Assembly (NCBI GenBank): GCA_003647715.1
Contig: QMNJ01000074.1
Span: 1-7,362 of the forward strand
Length of the DNA stretch: 7,362 nucleotides
Source: Candidatus Coatesiibacteriota bacterium
GTDB taxonomy: Bacteria > RBG-13-66-14 > B26-G2
Direction: 5' to 3'
Made by a program: the position numbers and the translations under genes. The notes beneath the pieces were generated by a model, which had not been told where the DNA came from, did not search any database, and saw only the letters and a program-made list of their open reading frames with translations. This document shows, piece by piece, positions 1-5,422 of this stretch; position 1 is the stretch's first letter; every line of letters begins with the position of its first letter.

Positions 1-380
1 ATTATGTATTGTATGCGGGTCTTATAATATTCTTTACCTACTTTTACACCGCCATTGTTATCAATCCTAGTGACATGGCTGATAATATGAAGAAATATGG
101 TGGGTTTGTTCCAGGCATAAGACCTGGAAGGAATACTGCCCAATTTATTGATAAGGTTCTTACCAGAATAACATTTGTAGGTGCTATATATCTTGCTCTT
201 GTAGCAATATTGCCGAGTTTTCTGGTGTTTGCGTTCAATGTTCCGTTCTGGTTCGGAGGCACAGGTCTTCTTATAGTGGTGGGCGTTGCGCTTGACACGA
301 TGCGGCAGATAGAATCACATCTGTTAATGAGGCACTATGATGGTTTCGTCAAGAAGGGTCGTTTGAGGGGGAGGTTGTAA
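1..380 (+). CDS. secY: Protein translocase subunit SecY, C-terminal part (5' end outside window)
   Basis: SecY is the pore-forming subunit of the SecYEG translocon in the inner membrane. The reading frame is open from base 3 to a TAA at 378-380, so only about the last 125 residues are present. Recognisable SecY landmarks are the FFTYFYTAIV transmembrane stretch, the NPSDMADNMKKYGGFVPGIRPG loop (typical of the cytoplasmic loop between TM8 and TM9), a hydrophobic helix around ITFVGAIYLALVAILPSFLVF, and the final FGGTGLLIVVGVALDTMRQIE helix followed by a basic tail (RLRGRL). This is the usual SecY C-terminus, not a truncation. It is directly followed by adk, the classical spc-operon order. The missing N-terminal part lies upstream of the window edge. 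Confidence 0.97.
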   Translation, partial: YVLYAGLIIFFTYFYTAIVINPSDMADNMKKYGGFVPGIRPGRNTAQFIDKVLTRITFVGAIYLALVAILPSFLVFAFNVPFWFGGTGLLIVVGVALDTMRQIESHLLMRHYDGFVKKGRLRGRL

Positions 381-1028
381 TTGGATAGAAGGTTAGTTCT
401 TATTGGTCCACCTGGAACGGGTAAGGGAACTCAAGCACAGATGTTGTCTGAAGAGTGGAAAATACCCCATATCTCTACTGGTAGTTTACTTCGGGAAGCA
501 GTTGAATCAGGAAGTGAGTTGGGGGGTGTGGTTGAACAGTATATGAGGTCAGGAGAACTTGTTCCTGACAATATTATGTTGGATGTGGTGAAAGAGAGAT
601 TGTCGCACAACGATGTTAGTGGTGGTTTCATCCTTGATGGATTCCCCAGAACCATTGAACAGGCAGAGGGACTTGATAGAACAGGTATAGATATTGACAG
701 GGTAGTATACATATATGTGGATGAAGATGAGATTATCAGGAGATTACTGTCAAGGTATGAATGTCCTAAATGTGGATATATTAAGGGAGCAGAAAACAAT
801 AAAGAAGATGTTTGTCCTAAGTGTGGTGTAAAACTCGTTAGGAGGGCAGACGATGATATTGATATCATAAAGAAACGGCTTAAGGTATATAGGGAACAAA
901 CTGAACCGCTTCTTGACCATTACAAAGATAGGGGCATTGTGCTGGAGGTCGATGGAAATGGAACGGTTGAAGAGGTATTCAGAAGAATTGAGAAAGGTTT
1001 GATAGATGAGGATAAACATCAGGAGTAA
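381..1028 (+). CDS. adk: Adenylate kinase, zinc-type LID
   Basis: Adenylate kinase (ATP + AMP = 2 ADP, cytoplasm), 215 aa, a normal length for the long bacterial form. The P-loop GPPGTGKGT lies at residues 9-17, the AMP-binding region with STGSLLREA at 32-40, and the DGFPR motif at 86-90. The LID domain carries four cysteines (C128, C131, C145, C148), the pattern that binds structural zinc in Gram-positive and thermophilic Adks; RRADDD at 154-159 and the arginine-rich KRLKVY helix follow. The LID is odd: spacing between the Cys pairs is 13 instead of about 16 residues, and the usual TYH..FNPP segment is absent. The start is TTG on the base after the secY stop; the SD GGGGAGG (368-374) sits 6 nt upstream and no alternative start fits as well. 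Translational coupling to secY is likely. Confidence 0.97.
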   Translation: MDRRLVLIGPPGTGKGTQAQMLSEEWKIPHISTGSLLREAVESGSELGGVVEQYMRSGELVPDNIMLDVVKERLSHNDVSGGFILDGFPRTIEQAEGLDRTGIDIDRVVYIYVDEDEIIRRLLSRYECPKCGYIKGAENNKEDVCPKCGVKLVRRADDDIDIIKKRLKVYREQTEPLLDHYKDRGIVLEVDGNGTVEEVFRRIEKGLIDEDKHQE

Positions 1029-1770
1029 GTGGGAGATAGAGGCAATAAGAAGGAGCTGCATAATAGTCAAAGATGTATTGAACCTTTTATACGAACTTCT
1101 GCAACCCGGAGTAAAGACAAAAGAACTTGATAGCAAAGCAGAAGAGTATATTATGCGCTCGGGAGGCAAACCCGCATTTAAGGGTTATAAAGGTTTTCCT
1201 GCTACTATATGCGTAAGTATAAATAACGAACTGGTTCATGGGATACCGGATAGTAGGCGTGTCATAAATGAGGGTGACCTGGTTTCTATTGATGTAGGAG
1301 TTGAGATGGGTGGATACTATGGTGATGCAGCGGTTACCTATGCGGTTGGTGAGGTTGGCGACAACATTGTAAAGCTCATGAGAGCAGGGCAGAAGTCACT
1401 TATGAAAGCTATTGAGAATGCAAAGGTGGGGGGGTGTTTATACGATATATCTGCAAGTATAGAAGAGATTGCTAAAAGTGAGGGGTATAGCGTGGCAATT
1501 GAGTATACAGGTCATGGAATTGGGACCGCTTTACATGAACCACCTTCAGTTCCCAACTATGGAGTTAGGGGAACCGGACCGAAACTTAAGAAAGGTATGG
1601 TATTGGCTATTGAACCGATGATAATTGATGGTTCTAACAATTTGGTAGTGGCTAACGATGGTTGGACAGTATATACAGAAGATGGGAGTATGTGTGTTCA
1701 TTATGAGCATACAGTAGCGATAACTGAAGAGGGCGCTGATATTCTAACCGATGGCATAATTTGGCATTGA
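1006..1770 (+). CDS. map: Type I methionine aminopeptidase
   Basis: Removes the initiator methionine from nascent proteins; cytosolic, ribosome-associated. It has 254 aa, close to the E. coli enzyme (264). All five dinuclear-metal ligands are present in the order expected for the pita-bread fold: D96 (SIDVG), D107 (GDAA), H170 (GHGIG), E203 (IEP) and E234 (YEHT), each one position off the E. coli numbering. The catalytic histidine is H78 (ELVHGIP). No N-terminal SH3 or zinc-finger extension, so type Ia. The ATG overlaps the end of adk by 23 nt in another frame. A modest AGAAAGG (991-997) lies 8 nt upstream, and the N-terminus MRINIRSKWEIE matches the family start, so I keep this ATG. The last codons and the TGA overlap the -35 box of the infA promoter. 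Confidence 0.97.
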   Translation: MRINIRSKWEIEAIRRSCIIVKDVLNLLYELLQPGVKTKELDSKAEEYIMRSGGKPAFKGYKGFPATICVSINNELVHGIPDSRRVINEGDLVSIDVGVEMGGYYGDAAVTYAVGEVGDNIVKLMRAGQKSLMKAIENAKVGGCLYDISASIEEIAKSEGYSVAIEYTGHGIGTALHEPPSVPNYGVRGTGPKLKKGMVLAIEPMIIDGSNNLVVANDGWTVYTEDGSMCVHYEHTVAITEEGADILTDGIIWH

Positions 1771-1793
1771 CAAATATAGCAATATGATATAAT
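1767..1793 (+). promoter_or_regulatory. Promoter for infA with consensus -35 and extended -10
   Basis: TTGACA (1767-1772) matches the sigma-70 -35 consensus perfectly, and TATAAT (1788-1793) matches the -10 perfectly. TG at 1785-1786 makes it an extended -10 (TGATATAAT). The spacer is 15 bp, shorter than the ideal 17, which the extended -10 may compensate for. The -35 overlaps the map stop codon. Counting -7 at 1793 places +1 at 1800, the A of the infA ATG. Seen directly in sequence; activity is inferred. Confidence 0.7.
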
Positions 1794-1799
1794 AATCTG

Positions 1800-2018
1800 A
1801 TGTCTAAAGAGAAGACGATACAGATAGATGGAACCGTTATAGAACCGCTACCCAATGCAATGTTTAGGGTAGAATTAGATAATGGTGTAGTTATAATTGC
1901 ACACATATGTGGAAAGATGCGTATGAATTATGTTAAGATACTACCTGGCGATAGAGTGAAGGTGGAGATGTCACCATATGACCCCACAAAGGGTAGGATA
2001 ACCTGGAGATTCAAATGA
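1800..2018 (+). CDS. infA: Translation initiation factor IF-1
   Basis: IF-1 binds the A site of the 30S subunit and assists initiation with IF-2 and IF-3. It has 72 aa, exactly the standard bacterial length, and a single S1-like OB fold. The family signatures IEPLPNAMFRVEL (14-26), GKMRMNYVKILPGD (38-51) and SPYDPTKGRITWR (58-70) are all visible. Cys37 (AHICGKMR) stands where Ser or Asn is more common. The ATG at 1800 is the only sensible start by family alignment, yet no Shine-Dalgarno sequence precedes it: the upstream bases are TGATATAATAATCTG, that is, the -10 region of a promoter. Translation therefore probably occurs on a leaderless transcript. Any map-infA read-through mRNA would also lack an SD here. 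rpmJ follows after 31 nt. Confidence 0.98.
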   Translation: MSKEKTIQIDGTVIEPLPNAMFRVELDNGVVIIAHICGKMRMNYVKILPGDRVKVEMSPYDPTKGRITWRFK

Positions 2019-2049
2019 TAGAAGTTTTATTGGTAGCGGAGGGCTTGAT

Positions 2050-2163
2050 ATGAAGGTGAGAGCATCAGTAAAGAAGATGTGTGATAAGTGCAAGATAATA
2101 AGAAGGAAGGGCGTTGTGAGGGTTATATGTGAGAATAAGAAACATAAACAGCGTCAGGGATAG
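2050..2163 (+). CDS. rpmJ: 50S ribosomal protein L36
   Basis: A 37-residue gene encoding L36, the small zinc-ribbon protein of the large subunit near domain VI of 23S rRNA. The protein starts MKVRASVKKMCDKCK and ends KHKQRQG, the typical pattern. The zinc ligands C11, C14, C27 and H32 form C-x2-C-x12-C-x4-H, so this is the zinc-binding (C+) paralogue. The length is canonical. The SD GGAGGG at 2038-2043 lies 6 nt before the ATG. It sits between infA and rpsM as in most bacteria and shares their direction. The gene is short and easily missed by length-filtered gene calls. Confidence 0.97.
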   Translation: MKVRASVKKMCDKCKIIRRKGVVRVICENKKHKQRQG

Positions 2164-2192
2164 ATAGAAATGAATATAGAAGGAGTATTGTA

Positions 2193-2564
2193 TTGGCAAG
2201 GATTGCAGGAGTAGAGATACCGGATAATAAGAATGTTTGGGTGGCACTTACCTATATTTATGGAATAGGTGTCACAAGGTCAAAGAACATTCTTAACAGT
2301 ATAGGTGTTGAATTAAACAAGAAGGTAAAAGACCTCTCTGATGAGGAGATAACCAAGATAAGACAGTATATAGATGAGAACTATAAGGTTGAGGGTAGTT
2401 TAAGAGCTGAGGTTGCATCTAGTATTAAGAGGTTGATATCAATTGGTTGTTATCGTGGTAGTAGGCATAAGAAGGGTCTTCCTGTTAGAGGACAGAGGAC
2501 AAGAGACAATGCTCGCACCAGGAAAGGTCCGAAGAAAACTGTGGGTAGGAAGAAGAAGGGGTAG
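2193..2564 (+). CDS. rpsM: 30S ribosomal protein S13
   Basis: S13 sits in the head of the small subunit and contacts the P-site tRNA and the large subunit through bridges B1a/B1b. It has 123 aa, normal length. The N-terminal MARIAGVEIPDNK, the helix-hairpin-helix-like YIYGIGVTRS (21-30), the central EGSLRAEV region and CYRGSRHKKGLPVRGQRTR (86-104) are diagnostic. The basic tail (KGPKKTVGRKKKG) reaches toward tRNA. The start codon is TTG, with AGAAGGAG (2178-2185) 7 nt upstream; the family begins MARIAGV, so there is no reason to choose another start. It is the first gene of the rpsM-rpsK-rpsD-rpoA-rplQ block, 29 nt after rpmJ. I see no obvious S4-type pseudoknot in that short gap. Confidence 0.98.
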   Translation: MARIAGVEIPDNKNVWVALTYIYGIGVTRSKNILNSIGVELNKKVKDLSDEEITKIRQYIDENYKVEGSLRAEVASSIKRLISIGCYRGSRHKKGLPVRGQRTRDNARTRKGPKKTVGRKKKG

Positions 2565-2579
2565 ATAGGGAGGTTATAG

Positions 2580-2975
2580 ATGCCAAAGGCGAAGAGGAAG
2601 ACGAGAACAGCAAAGAAAGCGAAGAAATTTGTGGATGAAGGTTTCGTCTATGTTAAATCTTCGTTCAACAACACTATTATCACCCTCACCGATAAAAACG
2701 GTGATGTGATAGCAATAGAAAGTGGTGGGACAGTAGGTTTCAAGGGTAGCAGGAAATCAACACCATTTGCCGCTTCGCAGGCGGCAGGTATGATAATTCG
2801 CAAGATGGCTGATGTTGGTATGAAATCAATAGAGATAAGGGTGAAGGGTCCCGGTCCCGGTAGGGAATCTGCTATACGGGCTCTTCAGGCAAGTGGTGTT
2901 GAAGTTAAGCTTATCAAAGATATAACCAGGCATCCCCATAATGGCTGCAGACCGAAGAAGAAGAAGAGATATTGA
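2580..2975 (+). CDS. rpsK: 30S ribosomal protein S11
   Basis: S11 lies on the platform of the small subunit near the E site and the Shine-Dalgarno helix. It has 131 aa, a normal length. Signatures are SFNNTIITLTD (28-38), GFKGSRKSTPFAA (53-65), KGPGPGRESAIRAL (89-102) and the C-terminal HPHNGCRPKKKKRY. The Asn-Gly at 121-122 is the site corresponding to the isoaspartate reported in E. coli S11. The C-terminus has four lysines and a final Tyr where PPKRRRV is common elsewhere. ATG start; GGGAGG (2568-2573) lies 6 nt upstream. It is separated from rpsM by only 15 nt, so the two are clearly cotranscribed. Confidence 0.98.
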   Translation: MPKAKRKTRTAKKAKKFVDEGFVYVKSSFNNTIITLTDKNGDVIAIESGGTVGFKGSRKSTPFAASQAAGMIIRKMADVGMKSIEIRVKGPGPGRESAIRALQASGVEVKLIKDITRHPHNGCRPKKKKRY

Positions 2976-2990
2976 GGTGTGTATTTAGAT

Positions 2991-3632
2991 ATGGCAAGAT
3001 ACAAAGATGCGAGATGTAGATTGTGCAGACGAGAGGGAAAGAAACTCTTTCTAAAGGGTGAAAGGTGCTTGGCAGGGGTGAAGTGCCCTTTTGACAGGCA
3101 GGAGAAACCGAAGGCATACCCACCGGGGGACCACGGATTCAGGAGAACCAAATACTCTAACTATGGTATCCAATTAAGGGAAAAACAGAAGGTTAGAAGG
3201 ATATATGGTGTTCTGGAGAAGCAGTTTAGACGTTATTTCTCAATTGCAGAACGGAGAAAAGGTATGACAGGGGAAAATCTACTCAGAATACTTGAGTCAC
3301 GACTGGATAACATAGTATATAGATTGGGTTTTGCTACCTCGCGGGCACAAGCGAGACAGCTGGTGAGCCATGGACATATACTCGTCAATGATAAGAAAGT
3401 AAACATACCCTCCTATCTTGTGAAGGAGGGTGATGTTATTGCGGTAAAGGAGAAGAGTAGAAATCATCCATTTATTCTCAGAGCCATGGAGATATTCCCC
3501 ACTCCATCTGTAAAGTGGTTGGTAAGAAAGGAGGGTGAGTTTGAGGGTAGAGTAGACCATCTTCCTGAAAGGGAGGAGATACCTGTCTCGGTTGAGGAGC
3601 ATCTGGTGGTAGAGTTCTATTCAAAGGTATAA
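2991..3632 (+). CDS. rpsD: 30S ribosomal protein S4, zinc-type
   Basis: S4 is a primary 16S rRNA binder that nucleates small-subunit assembly and, in other bacteria, represses ribosomal-protein operons. It has 213 aa from the ATG at 2991. The N-terminal domain carries C9, C12, C26 and C32 (C-x2-C-x13-C-x5-C), close to the zinc site of the Thermus protein. The S4 RNA-binding domain runs from about 102 to 156, with SRLDNIVYRLGFA, SRAQARQLVSHGHILVN and GDVIAV. An in-frame GTG at 2979 would add MYLD, but the family start is MARYK and GAGGTG (2974-2979) would then overlap the start, so 2991 is preferred. The spacing from that SD to 2991 is rather long, about 11 nt. It lies 15 nt after rpsK. Confidence 0.97.
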   Translation: MARYKDARCRLCRREGKKLFLKGERCLAGVKCPFDRQEKPKAYPPGDHGFRRTKYSNYGIQLREKQKVRRIYGVLEKQFRRYFSIAERRKGMTGENLLRILESRLDNIVYRLGFATSRAQARQLVSHGHILVNDKKVNIPSYLVKEGDVIAVKEKSRNHPFILRAMEIFPTPSVKWLVRKEGEFEGRVDHLPEREEIPVSVEEHLVVEFYSKV

Positions 3633-3673
3633 ATGCATTGGATAATCGTGGTCTTTTTTTATTAATACAAAGG

Positions 3674-3691
3674 CATGAATCTTTATTCATG
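3674..3691 (+). promoter_or_regulatory. Perfect hairpin abutting the rpoA ribosome binding site
   Basis: CATGAAT and ATTCATG form a perfect 7-bp inverted repeat around the loop CTTT. The last G of the 3' arm is the first G of the rpoA SD (GGAGGG, 3691-3696), and the TTG start follows 7 nt later. The hairpin could modulate rpoA translation or protect the mRNA at a processing site. No U-run follows it, so it is not a terminator. The repeat is seen directly; the role is inferred. Confidence 0.45.
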
Positions 3692-3703
3692 GAGGGATAG
3701 AAA

Positions 3704-4714
3704 TTGAAGTGGACCAGTTTAAAGAGACCAAAAAGAGTTGAGTTTGACGAACAGGTGACCGATAAGTTTTTTGGTCGGATGATTATTGAGCCATTAGAGA
3801 GGGGAATGGGGCATACGCTTGGTAATGCTTTCAGGCGTGTTTTATTGTCATCACTTGAGGGTAGTGCTATATCATCAGTTAGATTTGATGGGGTGTTACA
3901 TGAGTTCTCAACTCTGCCGGGTGTGTTAGAAGATGTAACCAATATTATATTAAACATCAAAGGGGTGATAGTTGACCTTCAAGCAGAACAGCCAAGGAAA
4001 GTCACGATTGATGCAGCAGGTGAGGGAGAGGTCAAGGCGGCTGATATAATAGCAGACCCCCAGGTAAAGATTATAAACCCAGAACATCACATAGCAACCC
4101 TTACTGGTGATGGAAAATTGAAGGTGGATATGGAAGTTACCAGGGGTAGGGGATATGTTCGAGCAAGGCATGATACAGCAGGTGGTGAATCTGTAGGGAC
4201 GATTTTTATTGATTGTAACTACTCACCGGTCAGAAAGGTGAGATATGAGGTTACACCAACGAGGGTCGGAATGAGAACTGACTACGATAAATTGATACTT
4301 GAAGTTCACACAAATGGAAGTATTTCTCCGGAAGAGGCAGTAAGGGTAGCAGCAGAGATTCTGAAAGAACACATTCAGGTATTCATAGACCAGGAAGAGA
4401 TAGCAGACCTTGAAACAGAGGTGATAGACGAAGAGAAGGAGAGGATGAAGGAGATACTGAAGATGAATGTCAATGAGCTGGAACTGACTGTGAGAGCGGC
4501 GAATTGCCTGAAAGCAGCGAAAATTGAGAAGATAGCTGACCTGGTTCAGAAGACAGAACAGGAGATGCTGAAATACCGAAACTTCGGTAGAAAATCTCTG
4601 GCAGAAATAAAGGATGTCCTTGGTAAGATGAATTTAAGGTTGGGTATGAAAATTGACCCAGTGTCTTATGAGATACTGGATGTGAACAAGGGGGACAATG
4701 AGGATGAGGCATAA
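3704..4714 (+). CDS. rpoA: DNA-directed RNA polymerase subunit alpha
   Basis: The alpha subunit dimerises to nucleate RNA polymerase assembly, and its C-terminal domain contacts UP elements and activators. It has 336 aa, normal length. Alpha-NTD (about 1-235) shows IIEPLERGMGHTLGNAFRRVLLSSLEG (27-53) with the usual dimer and beta-contact motifs, RFDGVLHEFSTLPGVLEDV (60-78) and the CNYSPVRKVRYEVTPTRVG region (171-189). An acidic linker (236-256) leads to alpha-CTD (257-315), with LTVRAANCLK, where R264 corresponds to E. coli R265 (DNA contact), and NFGRKSLAEIKDVL. The start is TTG at 3704, preceded by GGAGGG at 3691-3696 with 7-nt spacing. It lies 71 nt after rpsD, the widest gap inside the cluster. 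Its end overlaps the start of rplQ. Confidence 0.98.
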   Translation: MKWTSLKRPKRVEFDEQVTDKFFGRMIIEPLERGMGHTLGNAFRRVLLSSLEGSAISSVRFDGVLHEFSTLPGVLEDVTNIILNIKGVIVDLQAEQPRKVTIDAAGEGEVKAADIIADPQVKIINPEHHIATLTGDGKLKVDMEVTRGRGYVRARHDTAGGESVGTIFIDCNYSPVRKVRYEVTPTRVGMRTDYDKLILEVHTNGSISPEEAVRVAAEILKEHIQVFIDQEEIADLETEVIDEEKERMKEILKMNVNELELTVRAANCLKAAKIEKIADLVQKTEQEMLKYRNFGRKSLAEIKDVLGKMNLRLGMKIDPVSYEILDVNKGDNEDEA

Positions 4715-5282
4715 AAAACTTAGATACACACTCGGTCTGAAAGAAGGACACAGAAACGCATTATTATCCAATATGTCAGTCGCACTCATAACCAATAAGA
4801 GGATTACCACCACCGAGGCAAAGGCAAAAGCATTATCCAGGTTTATGGATAAGATGATATCAAAGGCGAAGGCAAGGGACCTCAATGCCTGGAGGAATGT
4901 GGCAAGACATATAAGGGATAGGTCTGCATTGAAAGAGCTCTTCTATAATATAGTGCCAGGGTATGAGGATAGGGAGGGCGTATATACTAGGATAATCCAG
5001 GTGGGTCGCAGGTTGGGTGACGGTGCCAGAATGGCGATTATAGAATTGATTGGCTATGAGGAAGAGATACTTAAGAGGGAGAAGAAGGAGAAGGAAGAGA
5101 AGGCAGAGCGTAAGAAGAGAAGAAGGGAAGAGCGCGAGAGAATGATGGCTGAAGAAGAAGGTGTGCCCGCAGAGGAGGAAGAGAGGAAAGAGGAAGAGGC
5201 GCCTCCTGAGAAAAAGCCCAGGGAGAAGAAGAGATTCTTCCTTTTCAGAAGGAAGAAGGACAAGGACCCAATGGAGGGTTAA
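4704..5282 (+). CDS. rplQ: 50S ribosomal protein L17 with a long charged C-terminal extension
   Basis: L17 lies near the exit side of the large subunit. The core (about residues 1-119 in this numbering) shows MRHKK at the start, LGLKEGHRNALL, TTEAKAKALSRFMDKMISKAK and the domain-closing GARMAIIELIGY. A tail of about 73 residues follows: first a Lys/Glu/Arg-rich helix-prone stretch (EILKREKKEKEEKAERKKRR), then acidic Glu-rich blocks with prolines, ending in a basic/aromatic RFFLFRRKK and DKDPMEG. E. coli L17 is 127 aa in total, so the tail is a real addition; it stays in frame to TAA 5280-5282. Two ATGs compete: 4698 (MRMRH) and 4704 (MRH). Family consensus and the GGGGG at 4690-4694 (9 nt away, against 3 nt) favour 4704. 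It overlaps rpoA by 11 nt, indicating translational coupling. Confidence 0.95.
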   Translation: MRHKKLRYTLGLKEGHRNALLSNMSVALITNKRITTTEAKAKALSRFMDKMISKAKARDLNAWRNVARHIRDRSALKELFYNIVPGYEDREGVYTRIIQVGRRLGDGARMAIIELIGYEEEILKREKKEKEEKAERKKRRREERERMMAEEEGVPAEEEERKEEEAPPEKKPREKKRFFLFRRKKDKDPMEG

Positions 5283-5334
5283 ATATAAGAATCTTAAGTG
5301 TATGAGATGGAGCAATTTTAAGGTTTTGAGGTGC

Positions 5335-5372
5335 GATTGAGACCAGGTTTATTGTGTATTTAGGTCTTGATT
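5335..5372 (+). terminator. Weak terminator-like or attenuator-like hairpin after rplQ
   Basis: GATTGAGACC (5335-5344) can pair with GGTCTTGATT (5363-5372) in a 10-bp stem containing three G-U pairs, with an 18-nt loop. A run of six T (5382-5387) begins 9 nt past the stem, too far for a textbook intrinsic terminator. It is the only candidate for ending the ribosomal operon in the 132-base gap. The 3' arm overlaps the -35 of the following promoter. The rest of the gap shows no coding signal. Confidence 0.3.
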
Positions 5373-5395
5373 TCTATTCACTTTTTTATTATAAG
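5367..5395 (+). promoter_or_regulatory. Sigma-70-type promoter for the fchA-like gene
   Basis: TTGATT (5367-5372; 4 of 6 consensus bases) and TATAAG (5390-5395; 5 of 6) are separated by exactly 17 bp. The spacer contains a T-run. The predicted +1 is at about 5402, giving a leader of about 21 nt to the CTG at 5423, with the SD in between. Geometry supports it; activity is inferred. Confidence 0.55.
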
Positions 5396-5409
5396 GGTTA
5401 TGTGTGACA

Positions 5410-5414
5410 GGAGG
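5410..5414 (+). promoter_or_regulatory. Shine-Dalgarno GGAGG that decides the fchA start
   Basis: GGAGG in the context ACAGGAGGTGAGG is the only strong SD here. Its last G is the first base of the in-frame GTG at 5414, so it cannot serve that codon. It is 8 nt before CTG 5423, ideal spacing. The next in-frame ATG (5444) has no SD near it. An in-frame TGA at 5405-5407 excludes starts further upstream. Confidence 0.6.
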
Positions 5415-5422
5415 TGAGGTTT

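Noticed and set aside
431..1169. Minus-strand ORFs opposite adk and map
   Set aside because: Shadows of conserved genes; no ribosome binding site or family signature.
2979..2990. GTG at 2979 as the rpsD start
   Set aside because: It would overlap the only SD and add MYLD before the family-typical MARYK start.
3651..3663. T-run after rpsD as an intrinsic terminator
   Set aside because: No GC-containing stem precedes it, and the only clear hairpin lies after it next to the rpoA SD.
3638..3665. TTGGAT / TATTAA as a promoter for rpoA
   Set aside because: Only about 3 and 4 of 6 consensus bases match; a 16-bp spacer alone is not convincing in AT-rich sequence.
5286..5296. Short palindrome TAAGAATCTTA just after rplQ
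   Set aside because: It is 11 bases with a 1-base centre, cannot form an RNA hairpin, is AT-rich and can occur by chance.
4860..5315. Long minus-strand ORF rich in Leu, Phe and Ser opposite rplQ
   Set aside because: It is the complement of the purine-rich rplQ tail; low-complexity composition, no SD and no recognisable family.
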